Below, piece by piece: positions 46,334 through 56,627 of a stretch of DNA of 64,000 nucleotides (position 1 is the stretch's first letter; every line of letters starts with the position of its first letter). The stretch comes from Dipteris shenzhenensis (lineage: Eukaryota > Polypodiophyta > Polypodiopsida > Gleicheniales), in assembly GCA_047967505.1 (NCBI GenBank), contig CM106538.1; one strand, written 5' to 3'. The notes beneath the pieces are model-generated. The model searched no databases and was not told the origin of the DNA. It saw only the letters and a list, made by a program, of their open reading frames with translations. Position numbers and translations under genes: made by a program.

Positions 46334-47035
46334 ATGGTGACTTTGTCTACGATGGCAGAGAACAAGACAAAAATCGCAGATTTGCCCATGTTCTCGATTG
46401 ACCGTCAGTTGGATGGGCTCAATTACGGAGTCTAGTGGGTGATGCTGGAGTCTGTGCTACAGTTGTATGATTTCACAGATTTCATATTGATAGGAGTTGC
46501 CAGACCCGATCCCCTTGCGTCCAATCTTGGCATCCCGGAGTAAAAGGAGGCTGAGTCCATGTCTCAGCTCTGGGACCCATGTGAATGCAAGGTCGTTGAT
46601 TTTCCTTAATTGTACTCCTTAGGTGATTAATCACGTGAAGCACATGACGGTGGCCAAGAGTATATGGGAGCACTTGGCGTCCTTGTATAATTGAACCTCA
46701 CCCATGAAGAGGGTTTCTTTGGAAGTCCAGATGAGATGGTTGGATCCCAAGAAGTCTTCATCGATGTAGGAGCGCATCAACAAGCTAGAGGAACTTCAGT
46801 AGGAGATCCTCCACGTAGGGAAGCATATATCATTCGAGGACATGGCCATAAATCTCGTCCCAGTTATCCTCTCAGTATGGAGATTTGCAGATTGTGCCTA
46901 TGAGAGTTAGCCTGAGGCTTTGGCAGTTCAGCAGAAAGGATAGAAGCAGTTGACAACTGAAGAACTGGAAGCACTCAAGGCTTCACGTACATGTGGCTGA
47001 AAGGTCATTATTGGCGGCATTGTCCTGAAAGGAAT
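46334..47035 (+). pseudogene. gag: Copia-C copy 2 gag
   Basis: Starts MVTLSTMAENKTK with FSIDRQLDGLNYGV. Across several stops and shifts it shows MTVAKSIWEHLASLY, VSLEVQMRWLDPKK and HISFEDMAINLVPVI, and ends with the zinc-knuckle half GHYWRHCPE near 47003. It is broken like its two relatives. Confidence 0.78.
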
Positions 47036-47845
47036 GGTGAGGGGACTAGTAACTAGCTCGACAGTGTTACCGCCGTGATAACATCTACTCTAGTCTTTTA
47101 GTAGCACGAGGCAAGATGCGTTGCTAGTAGACTTTCCAGATCCAGATAGAGGATTACTTGCTTGTTTTTGGCAGCGGTGCCTACTAGACATGTGAAGTAG
47201 GAAGGGAGTCTTTCACTAAGGCAAGCTTTTAGGCAGGAGCTCGAGCCATGAGGAGCTGTTCCTGCTGAGTTAGGTGGCAGTAGGTTACTAGTATGTATTT
47301 TGTTTGGATGTTATGGCCTGGTAGATTCATAGGGGGTGAGCTGTTGGAGATCCGGATGGGTCAACAGATTGTCAGTGTGGGAATCCAAACACAATTGATT
47401 GATCCTTGTGAGTTGTTATATGCCCATTGTCATTAGAGCACTAAAGTTCGTTGATCTGGCGACAGTGTACCAGTTTGGACTTGAGAGGGGGCTTTCTAGC
47501 TCTATGATACAGGTGCCCATGCAGGGAAGGGGACCTTGCACCGAGGGCAGTATTAGTTGGATTATTGTTCCAGTGTCTTCTGTTGGAGTGATGTTCTAGT
47601 ACCAGGAGTTGGATTGTTGTACCAGATGACGTATTGTACGAGTACCGGACCAGAGGAGTGGACCTTACACGATTGGCCTGGGAGCAATAGTACAACGTTT
47701 CCAATGATCATGCTGAGATGGTCAATGCCAAGAGGGGGCTTCTTCGACAATCCCTTTGGTGGCCTTGAGCGATGGAGTATCACACGATGGATTCCTCCAA
47801 TTGTTCCAGTGGCACACCCAGCTCCTTGGCGTCTTTGTTCCATCT
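47036..47845. other. Copia-C internal region without recognised domain
   Basis: It corresponds to about 13232-14045 on the other arm. No integrase, RT or RNase H motif is seen in any frame. Short open frames differ between copies, which argues against coding function now. Confidence 0.5.
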
Positions 47846-48670
47846 ATGGCGGAGGCCATCCCAAGATCCTAGCCTCATTGGGGGGAAGGCACACCCACAA
47901 GCAAAGGCCCTCTCTTTGTAGTCTAACCTACCCTCTCTAGGCGGGCACACCCACAAGCAGTGGCCCTCTCTCTCTATACCCCCTCTCAGCTCTTGTTTGG
48001 GTCACTTATGAGGTGATGGGCAAGGGCCAGGGATAGATCAGCCTGGTGAACCTGCTTGTTTGCTGCATAGGCAATCCTTAGAGAAACCTTTGCTGTGCAT
48101 CTTGTAGACTAGGAGGGAGGGCCAGTATGGTCACTTGTTGCGCTTCTATAGGGCTGAGGTGGGCCGACCTGCTGGTTGGCCACCTAGGCCTGTGGAGTCG
48201 GCCCTACAGGGCTCTTGGTCAGCCCTCACATAGGGGTAGGTGAGCCCCTTATATAGGGGTGTGGCTGGTCTCATTGAGGCAGCCTGGTTGGCCCCTATAG
48301 GACTGCATAGTGGGCTCCCTAGGCAGAGAGGGGTGCCCTCATATAGGGCTGTCTGCCACTGTGCAGGCTGGTCGGCCAGCATGCTGCACCCGACTAGGAA
48401 GGGGCTGGGGGCCTATTTATAGGGCCCCCTCAGCCCTCATTTGCCATCTCATTTTGGTGGCTGTTGAGCAGTTGTGTCCAGCTCTTGAGCAGCCTGTTGT
48501 GTAGAGGTTTATCCCCATCTGTAGAGGGACTTTTGCCACCGGGGGGGCTTCTTCGACAATACCTGTGGCAGTCTTCAGCGATGGAGTATCACATGATGGA
48601 TTCCTCCAGTTGTTCTAGTGGCACACCCAGCTCCCTGGCATCTTTGTTTTATCTAGGGGCTGAGAGGGGG

Positions 48671-49502
48671 TATTGGACGTCAACATCTCCTGATGTCACT
48701 GTAGAGAGAGAGGGCCATTGCTTGTGGGGGTGTGCTTGCTCAAAGAGAGGGTAGGTTAGACTATAGAGAGAGGGCCTTTGCTTGAGGGTGTGCTCGCCCC
48801 TCCGTGAGGCTAGGATCTTGTGATGGCCTCCGCCATGTTTGAGTCACTAATGAGGTGTTGCACAAGGGCTAGGGATAGATCAGCCTTGTGGACCTGCTCA
48901 TGTGCTGCATAGGCAGTCCCTGGAGCAGCCCTTGCTGTGCACCTTGTAGACCAAGAGGGAGGGCCAGTATGGTGCTTGTTGGGCTTCCTATAGGGCTGAG
49001 GTGGGCCGACCTGTTGATCGGCCACCTAGGTCTGTGGAGTCGGCCCTACAGGGCTCTTGGTCAGCCCTCATATAGGGGGAGGTGAGCCCCTTATGTAGGG
49101 GTGTGGCTGGCCTCATTGAGGCAGCCTGGTTGGCCCCTATAGGGCTGCTGAGTGAGCTCCCTAGGCACAGACCCTCATATAGGGCTGTGTGCCAGCCCTA
49201 TGGGCTGGAGGGTGAGTTGGCCACTGTACAGGCTTGTTGGCCACCCGACTAAGGAGGGACTGGGGACTATTTATAGGCCCACCCTCAGCCCTCATTTGTC
49301 ATCTCATTTTGGTGGCTGCTGAACAGTTGTGTCCAGCTCTTGAGCAGCCTGTTGTGCAGAGGTTTTTCCCCAATTGTAGAGGGGCTTCTGCTAGAGATCA
49401 CTTGCAGGTCTCTGTTGTTTCTTTCTCTCCCTCTTAGTGTGGTGTGTGTGAGGTTTGCACTCTCTCTCTGCATTTCTGTTCATTTCCAGTGCACTTCTCA
49501 CA
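48671..49502 (+). repeat. Copia-C LTR, uninverted
   Basis: Polypurine tract GAGAGGGGG (48662-48670) precedes TATTGGACGTCAACATCTCC, and the LTR ends CTTCTCACA at 49502. It gives the reference arrangement for the inverted segments. Copia-E LTR sequence begins at the next base. Confidence 0.78.
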
Positions 49503-49694
49503 GACTCTCTGTCCAGTGATCCCTTCCCACCTTGTTGTCCGGATAGCCAGCCTAGGTTGGCAGCTCTTGGTGAGCTAAGTCAGAAGATCTTCAGCCTAGT
49601 TTACCTGCTGGATAAGGCCCAACTACTGCTGCTGTTGCTGCTTCTTCCGGCTCCTCAGAGGCTGCTCCAAGTGATGAGGAATGGGGCCCCAAAT

Positions 49695-49976
49695 GGCCCC
49701 TTTTATAGGGTTGAACCCCCTGCCATAAAAAGCGACTGGGTAGGGGGATCCTGGCCGACTCAAACAGGCCCCCCACCGACTTTTTCTTACAGCCTGTAAA
49801 GCCCCCCTTGGGGGCACACCTTTAGACTTTGGCTGGGCCCCTTTTGTAGGGTTGAACCCCCTTCCATAAAAACTGACTGGGTAGGGGGATCCTGGCTGAC
49901 TCAAACAGGCCCCTGACCGACTTTTTCTTGCAGCCTATAAAGCCCCCCTTGGGGGCACACCTTTAGACTTTGGCTG
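49695..49976 (-). repeat. 141-bp tandem duplication containing the LTR TATA box
   Basis: Unit 1 49695-49835 and unit 2 49836-49976, both from GGCCCCTTTT to TTTGGCTGG. On the minus strand unit 1 has the TATA-like CCCTATAAAAGG while unit 2 has CCCTACAAAAGG. The LTRs at 51620 and 52747 have one unit. Confidence 0.88.
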
Positions 49977-50689
49977 GCCCTGCCTGGCCATGTGACAGGC
50001 TGCCATTGGCCCAGGCAGGCCTGCCCACAGTCCAGCCTGATTTCCAGGTCCATAGCCCTGCCAAACTGTCAATACATGCAGCGCCTCTGCTTCCTGCAGA
50101 TCCTGCCTCTGTTCAGCCTTTCTCTAGGTCCCAGACGGCCTCGAAACAGGTCGTACTGAGGTTGGTACTGCTCTGTAACCTTTGCTGATGTCAGCACCTT
50201 GTCCACAGAGTCCTTGCTTGCTGGAAACCCTGCCCAGATCTGCCCCAAATGTGTCCTCTATGGTGGCTAGCATCCTGCAACACTCCCCCTCATGATGGAT
50301 GAACAGCATGAAGTCCTCCAGGCATCAAGCTCTCAAGGTCTGTTTCAACCCATCCTTTGTCTGGCTAGGTCTACAACCAAACAACATACCGGAGACATTA
50401 TATCCTAGGCATAAATCCAAATTACCTGGACCGTGAAGCTCCATCTGTGGTTCTGTGTTCTCCCCCTATAAGTCACAGCCTCCATCTGACCCTGAGTCCT
50501 TAGGTCCTATTGAAGAATCCCCCTCTGCTTCACCAACCAGCCAAGCACCCAGATGGCTTCAAGCACTCAGCACTTTCCATCACCTTCAATGTCAGACATC
50601 GTGGCAGTAACACCAGGGTCCGTATACCTAATCTCAGCAGCACTCAGAGTTGCCACCAAGAAAAGTTCCTCTGTGACCACCAACTGGGC

Positions 50690-51385
50690 TAAATTCTTTG
50701 ACTCTGATCTGGCACCCTTCTTTTTCTGATCAGGCTTCTTCTTTTTGCATCATAATAGAAGCATTCTTTTCTTTCTCTTCTTCTTGTTGTCTTCACCTGA
50801 AGAGTCCGCTCCTTCCGCAGATTTGTCCTTGGGCTTGCCTTTGTGAGGCTTTTTGCCCGAGCTTCTTGTTGCAGTAGGAATGGAACCAGCTCCTTGAAAG
50901 TCATCTCGTCCTTTGACCAACTGCCACCAGTTGATCCCGCACCACCTTCATCTTGGTGATGTGTTTCCGTACCGATTCCCCTTCATCCATCCTCATGCCG
51001 TATAGTTTTGTCTCGAGGTCCAAGATTCTCGCCTCGTTGTTGAACGTATCCCTTAATATTGTCCAAGCCTTGAGAGAAGAGTTCGTCATCTGTATGTGAG
51101 GAAGCACCATGTCTGCCATTGTACCCACAACGATGGCCAAGGCTTCCACATCCCGGATCTACCATGACCTCACTAAAAGAGGGTCCGTTGGTGTCGATAC
51201 CATTGCTATTGTCGATGGGGCTAGGGTAGTCACGGTGGCCTAAGGCAACAGCTCTGTCCCCGTTGCAATCCCCCACAACTCTCTCAGCACTAAGTGGTTC
51301 CGAACCTTCATTTTCCACAATGCTTGATTAGCCCCGTCGAGCTTGCTGTCTCACCAAAATTTAAGATCTGGTATCTATTGGCCAT
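50690..51385 (-). pseudogene. gag: Copia-E relative gag
   Basis: Starts MANRYQILNFGE at 51385. Across shifts it shows MEALAIVVGTMADMVLPHIQ, KLYGMRMDEGESVRKHI and LVPFLLQQEAR, matching the gag at 37496-38563. Loss of about 100 bases between GQRT and the MTFKEL region, a damaged knuckle (CFYYDAK) and stops make it dead. Confidence 0.78.
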
Positions 51386-51619
51386 GGTAATGAACAGAAA
51401 GAGGTAAAGAGTTTAGAGTGTCGTACACTTGCCTAAATCTGAGCCTCCCTCTTGGATGCAATCCTTCAGACGGTTGCATGAACCTAAGCCTCCCACTTGG
51501 GTACAACCTTTCAAACACTGAAGCTAATTCCTTCGAACAAAGAATCCAGGTTGTCCTTCAGCAAGGTCCTTGCCTTCAAGCTCCACTTCCTGAGAACTTC
51601 TGTCAGGGTTCTGATACCA

Positions 51620-52636
51620 TGTTAGAAATGAAAATCCCACAAAAGGGTATCCCACAGCAGAGGAAGATTGATAGATGAGCCCAGGAATTACATCTGGAAG
51701 TGTTTCACTATGGAATCAAACTTCATTCAGTGTGTGTACTTCACAATCATAGATGTGCATGTGTGCAAGCCAGAATAGACACTGCATCCAAGACAAATAT
51801 AGAAGTAACACTCACATATTTCCGTAGGTCCACAAACTGGACACAATGCAAAAGGAGATGCGGAGTCCCAACAAATTGTGGTCCTCCAATCTTACCAAAA
51901 TTTCCTACTATTGCCTGGCACCTCTAGATCTTTGAGCCTGCGTGCTCCTGTGAGCTTATGTAGACTCTTCGTCCAGTGATCCCTTCCACCTTGCTGTCCG
52001 GATAGCCAGCCTGGGTGGGCAGCACTTGCTGAGCTAAGTCTGCAGATCTTCAGCTTAGGTCACCTCTTGGATAAGGCCCAACTACTGGTGCTGTTTCTGC
52101 TCCTTCCTTCTCCTCAGAGGCTGCTCTAAGTGATGAGGAGCGGGGCCCCAAATGGCCCCTTTAATAGGGCTGAACCCCTTGCCATAAAAACTGACTGGGT
52201 AGGGGGATCCTGGCCGACTCAAACAGGCCCCCCCACTGACTTTTTCTTGCAGCCTATAAAGCCCCCCTTCAGACCTTGCCTGGCCACGCGGCAGGCTGCC
52301 ACTGGCCCAAGCAGGCCTGCCCACAATCGCCTGATTTCCAGGCCCATAGGCTTTCCAAACTGCCGACACATGCAGCGCCTCTGCTTCCTGTAGATTTTGC
52401 CTCTGTTCAGCCTTGCTCTAGGTCCCGGGTAGCCTCCAAAAAGTCCGTACTGAGGTTGGTACTGCTCCGTAACCTTTGCTGATGTCAGCGCCTTGTCCAT
52501 GCAGTCCTTGCTTGCTGCCCAGTCCATTTGTGGACAGTCTCTACGAGATCTAACCTCCATGGTGGCTCTCCTCTGCCAGGGATCTCCTTTCTCTCTCTCT
52601 CTCTCTCTCTCTACTGCCCACATGGCAGCCCCTACC
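51620..52636 (-). repeat. Copia-E relative, 5' LTR
   Basis: Starts at the primer-site side with TGTTAGAAATG (plus strand 51620). It includes TTTAATAGGG near 52161, the (CT)n tract 52589-52610 and CTGCCCACATGGCAGCC. It ends abruptly against leader sequence of the next copy at about 52637. Confidence 0.75.
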
Positions 52637-53832
52637 AGGGTACAATCCTTTAGACACCTAAGCTAATTCCTCCGAGCAGTGAATCAAGGTTGTCCTTCAG
52701 CCAGGTACTTGCCTTCCCGATAACTTCTGTCAGGGCTCTGATACCATGTTAGAGAATGAAATCCCACCAAACTGGTAAATGAATTACACACGGAAGTGTT
52801 TCACTATGGAATCAAGCTTCATCGTACTTCACAACCATTCAAGTGTGTGGAAGCCATTAAATAGACTGTGCATCAAGACAAATACAGAAGCAACACTTAT
52901 ATATTTGTGTCCATCCACAGTTGGGACACAATACAATACAAAATGTTTTCCTACTATCCGCCTGGCACCTCTAGATCTTTGAGCCCGCGTTCTCCATTGA
53001 GCAAAATGTTCTGCTACTATCCGCCTGGTGCCTCTAGATCTTTGAGCCCGCGTACTCCATTGAGCTTATGTAGACTCTCTATCCAAAGGATCTCTTCCAC
53101 CTTGCTGTCCGGAAAGCTAGCCTATGTGGTCTGCCACTCTAGCTCAGTCTGTAGCTTTTGCGGGTCACCTACTCCTCCTGAATGTAGGTCTACGGTAGGT
53201 CCGTTTGCTGCTCCTGTGTTGTTTGAGGGGTGCTCCAAGTGATGAGAAATGGGGCCCCATATGGTCCCTTTTATAGGGCTGTTTGCCCCTACTAAAAAAC
53301 TGACGGGAACAGGCCCTGTAGCTCACTCGGCCTTTCTAGCCTAAAAATCTCCCTCTGGGGGCTCACTTGCAGACCTTTTGCTGGCCCTGCCTGGCCACGT
53401 GGCTAGCTGCCACTGGCCCAGGAAGGCCTGCCCATAATCAGCCTTATTTTCAAGCCCTTAGGGTCCTCGCTTGCTGACCTGGTTTCCTTGTGTATTTATG
53501 TCCTCTCATGTATGGCCAACATCTGGATCCAAATCTGCCCTCCATAGTGGATCTCCTCTGCCGGGTACCTCCACACTCTCTCTACTGCCCCCACGACAGC
53601 CCATGTGTTGTCCATGTGGCCGCTCCATGCCTATTACTATTTTATGGTTCACCCCTCTTAATGCACTCCTCATATGGGGGCTCATAGGTGGAGAGGTGAC
53701 TAATCCTATTCCAACACCCCCTCTCATTGACCCCCATATTGGCCAGATCCAATTCCGTTGATGAAGATGCTCCAATAGCTCCCGCATCGGGTGTTGTCAT
53801 AGTCTTTTCCTACTTTCATTACCTTCTCCTTA
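52637..53832 (-). mobile_element. Copia-E remnant: leader, LTR and polypurine side
   Basis: 52637-52746 is leader with primer site TGGTATCAGAGC (52746-52735 on the minus strand). 52747-53716 is a 970-bp LTR starting TGTTAGAGAATG on the plus strand and ending CCAACA. 53717-53832 is the internal 3' end with polypurine tract GAGAGGGGG next to the LTR and a segment like 36660-36750. The LTR is thus shared between two internal regions. Confidence 0.75.
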
Positions 53833-54300
53833 CATTAAGGGAGAATTGGGGTCTTCAAAGGGCCCCCAATTAGGGTTTCCTAATTTCAAGGGATTAGTGA
53901 GGTATTTGAGGTGTACAAATGGGAGTGCTCCTTTTTGTGGGGCAATGCCATGTTGAGGTGGAGGGTGGGTAGACCTGCAAACAGTCCCTATTGGCTACTC
54001 CTCTTACATCGGGGATCACTCAAACCATCCCCCCCCCCTCCCCCCCTCAACCCATGCTTGACCCTTCTCCCATATGCATCTCCCTCAAACAAACCTGTAA
54101 GTCATTCAAGAGGCGGTGGGCCCTTCTGGGCGAATTTTCCCCCCTCTCAGCTTGTTATAGGCGTGCCCCCTCCTTTTCTCTGGTCCAGCTTCATTCTCTC
54201 TCTATTTTTCAAACATGGGAACTCATTTGGCATCTTCTCTGTCCCCTCTTGCTTTGGTCCATTGTGTCTCCCCCCGTTCTCCCTCTCCAGCAGCTCCTGT

Positions 54301-54480
54301 AGCAGCTGCTCATTCTCTCTCCATTCCTAGCTACAACACCTCCTACATTAGCAGCTGCTCATCCCCCTCTGCTCTTTCTCCCTCCATTCCTAGCTACAGT
54401 ACCTCCTGTAGTGGTTGCTCATCCCCCTCTGCTCTTTCTCCCTCCATTCCTAGCTGCAACACCTCCTGGAGCAGCTGCTC
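54301..54480 (+). repeat. 60-bp tandem repeat in pyrimidine-rich leader
   Basis: Period exactly 60 bp: units at 54361-54420 and 54421-54480 are nearly identical (ATCCCCCTCTGCTC...GCTC), with a diverged copy at 54311-54360. The larger pyrimidine-rich zone spans about 53990-54480 and precedes the plus-strand gene, so it is probably its 5' leader. Confidence 0.9.
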
Positions 54481-54561
54481 ATCATATATATAGGTTATAA
54501 AGTTACTTTAGTTTCAAAGTTTTACTATCATAGCCATAGTTCTCCTAGCTACCAAACTACC

Positions 54562-56003
54562 ATGGATTCTGCTAGGTCTGCCTTCCACGATTTCATCTCC
54601 CGTACTCCATTAATTGATAGAGAGGAGGATTTATTTTCAGTCTTTGATAAGCGCATAGATGTCCTAGGCACCTACTTGGGAGCCCGAGACGATTTTGAAG
54701 ACCTCATCAAGTACATGCAAGACTACATCTCGAGTTTTGCATATTAACTTGATGAGTCTACAAAAAGATGGATCCCAATTGATTATTTGTCAAGCGTTTA
54801 GATCCCTTTCGAGCCTAGCTCACACTTCTGAGGTGGACACTAATGACCTCCTAGCATGTGGAGTCGTCGGAAACACAGGAAATAGGTTTCTATCTTGGGA
54901 AATGACCTTTATTTTTCTTCTTTAGGAGAGACAAATGGAAGAGGAGGCCTCGACCTCAAGCCTAGACCCTGCACTTGTCCTTTCCGATCCTCTTATTTCT
55001 ATAGATGAGCCCAACATCTATAATGAAGAGTCCATAGATGAAGAAGCTGAGGAGCGGGAAGCTGCATTGGTCTTGGAAGTGCTCCAGCGACCTCCTGAAC
55101 CCCATTCTACTTCTCAAATTCCATCCACCTTAGGTACCACCTCTGTTGACCCCATAACAATGATATGGTTTCTTGCTCTCCTTCTTGTCAATGGAGAACA
55201 ATACCTCTTCTCCATGACATAGAGGTTATGTTTGGTCTCTAGGAGGATGAAGCTCTTGGTGTCCTGTGTGGATATGAGGTGGACACGACTATGCAAGAAC
55301 GTGGGTTTTTTGGAGTAGATGATTCAATAGAAGAGGTTCTTGCTTTAACACTGGCCCAAATCAAAGATGCAGAGACATTAATCTACTCCAACCTACCTGA
55401 TGTTCCAGAAGAAGCCTCTATATCTCACTCCAGACAGCAGGAGGCCTCTGGATCCATCCTCATTGACAAAGAGGAAGGGATTGAGCATGACGACTCCATA
55501 GTGATAAGAAACTATGAGCTTTGAATTTCTTCTCTTGGTATACTTTTGCTTTAACGGAATTCTAATGTAATGTTGGACTCTTGTAGGAGGCATTTGAGGT
55601 CGACCTATTCTCATCTCGGCAACGCCTTGTTCGAAGTAGCTTCGGCCAAGATCACTCATTGGCACATTACCTTGGCCAAGCAAAAGGGCGCTTTGTGGTT
55701 ATCCATAAAAAGTTTTCTCCACATGACATTGATGACCTCTTGAAGTGCAAGGCCTTGTCACGAGTAATTGGTCATGCTGACATCAATTGCAATGTTGACA
55801 ACGTCATTTTGGTGAATCGCATGGCTACCCTCAATGCCTTTGGAATCAATTTTCAAGGTATGGTATTGACGGTAGTAGCCATGTCTCTGGTCAGCAACGA
55901 CAATAGCGTTGACTCTCTATTGACTAGGTTTAGAGCTAGGAGTGTATTTGGGAATTTAAAGCCCGATGTTCTTAGTGTTTTAGAGAAGAGAGAAAGGCTC
56001 TGA
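54562..56003 (+). pseudogene. Unrecognised multi-exon gene inside the inverted-repeat element
   Basis: Starts ATG 54562 (MDSARSAFHDFISR). The first exon reads across TAA, TAG and TGA as AYxLDESTKRWIPIDYLSSV. Three more open segments each follow a good splice acceptor (TTCTTTAG at 54925, GTCTCTAG at 55242, CTTGTAG at 55586) and each begins GAG. They are an acidic segment from 54926, an acidic segment from 55243 with EEVLALTLAQIKDAETLIY, and a final one from 55587 with GRFVVIHKKFSPHDIDDLL and VILVNRMATLNAFGINFQG, ending at 56001-56003. Donor sites and phases do not fit cleanly, so exons are not joined. I recognise no family. Confidence 0.5.
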
Positions 56004-56237
56004 AGCCTTATTGTATAGAAATTTTATTTTATATGAATACAGATATACTTTTTATACAGTGCCTCATTTTGTGTTCTTTTACAAAATTTATTTTATATTG
56101 TCATTGTATTTTGTGACTTTAATTGTTGTTGCCATTAATATTTTCATTCACTATTCTGTTCAAAAGCATGCTATCAGATAAATATTTACGCTATAATGGT
56201 AATTTTTTAGCAATCCAGCAAGAATCTCACCATGCGA

Positions 56238-56442
56238 CAGAAGGCAAATGTGTTCGACATAGTGCGGGGAGCCTAGAAAAGCAAAAACCCGCTATGGCAC
56301 GTATGGGGCTTGTTTGACCAACATAGCGGCTCTTTGCTTTTCTGGGTTCCCCGCACGATGCCAAGTCAAACAGGTCCCATACGTGCCATAGTGGGTTTTT
56401 GCTTTTTTGGGCTCGCGCGATGCCGAACACATTTGCCTTCTG
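56238..56442. repeat. 205-bp imperfect hairpin between converging genes
   Basis: Left arm 56238-56318 (CAGAAGGCAAATGTGTTCG ... GTTTGAC) and right arm 56365-56442 (GTCAAAC ... CGAACACATTTGCCTTCTG) are inverted, with a 46-bp centre that itself repeats TTGCTTTTCTGGG. A transcript from either strand would fold. It resembles a foldback or MITE-like element, or a shared 3' end structure. Confidence 0.88.
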
Positions 56443-56627
56443 CACCACAATGAAAAAAACATCATTTGACCACTCAAATTCACACTAAACTTGCATAAAC
56501 TGATGGAAAGCATCACGTAATATGTATAATAACATGGGAATAGTAATAGAACAAAAAAATTCATTGGCCTCAAAGGGCAGAGATTTACAAAATGATTCAA
56601 GTTACACCAAATGAACCTAAACAACAT

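Larger units (their letters stand above)
44305..48494 (+). repeat. Large inverted duplication, arm 2
   Basis: Reverse-complement partner of 12553-16797. It carries the Gypsy tail, Copia-C LTR with LINE fragment, gag, internal region and the 3' LTR with the inverted segment. About 27.5 kb separate the arms. Confidence 0.88.
44597..49502 (+). mobile_element. Copia-C copy 2 with an extra LTR
   Basis: 5' LTR 44597-46026 including a LINE fragment, primer site 46027-46038, gag 46334-47035, an internal part without recognised domains, 3' LTR sequence with inverted start (47846-48530), then a second junction: internal sequence (48543-48656) repeated with an uninverted 3' LTR at 48671-49502. The internal stretch before each LTR is duplicated (CTTCTTCGACAAT...GCACACCCAGCTCC). 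TATA-like CTATTTATAG occurs in the LTRs, for example 48413-48422. Confidence 0.8.
49503..52636 (-). mobile_element. Copia-E relative with degenerate gag
   Basis: Minus orientation: 5' LTR 52636-51620 (its far end missing), primer site 51619-51608, gag 51385-50690, 400 bp without motifs, polypurine tract near 50283-50293, 3' LTR 50282-49503 (truncated by Copia-C). Like the nested copy at 35603 it has no pol. Confidence 0.8.

Noticed and set aside
54215-54493. 20-residue Ser/Cys repeat protein from the 60-bp repeat
   Set aside because: Better explained as a pyrimidine-rich leader whose period happens to be a multiple of three.
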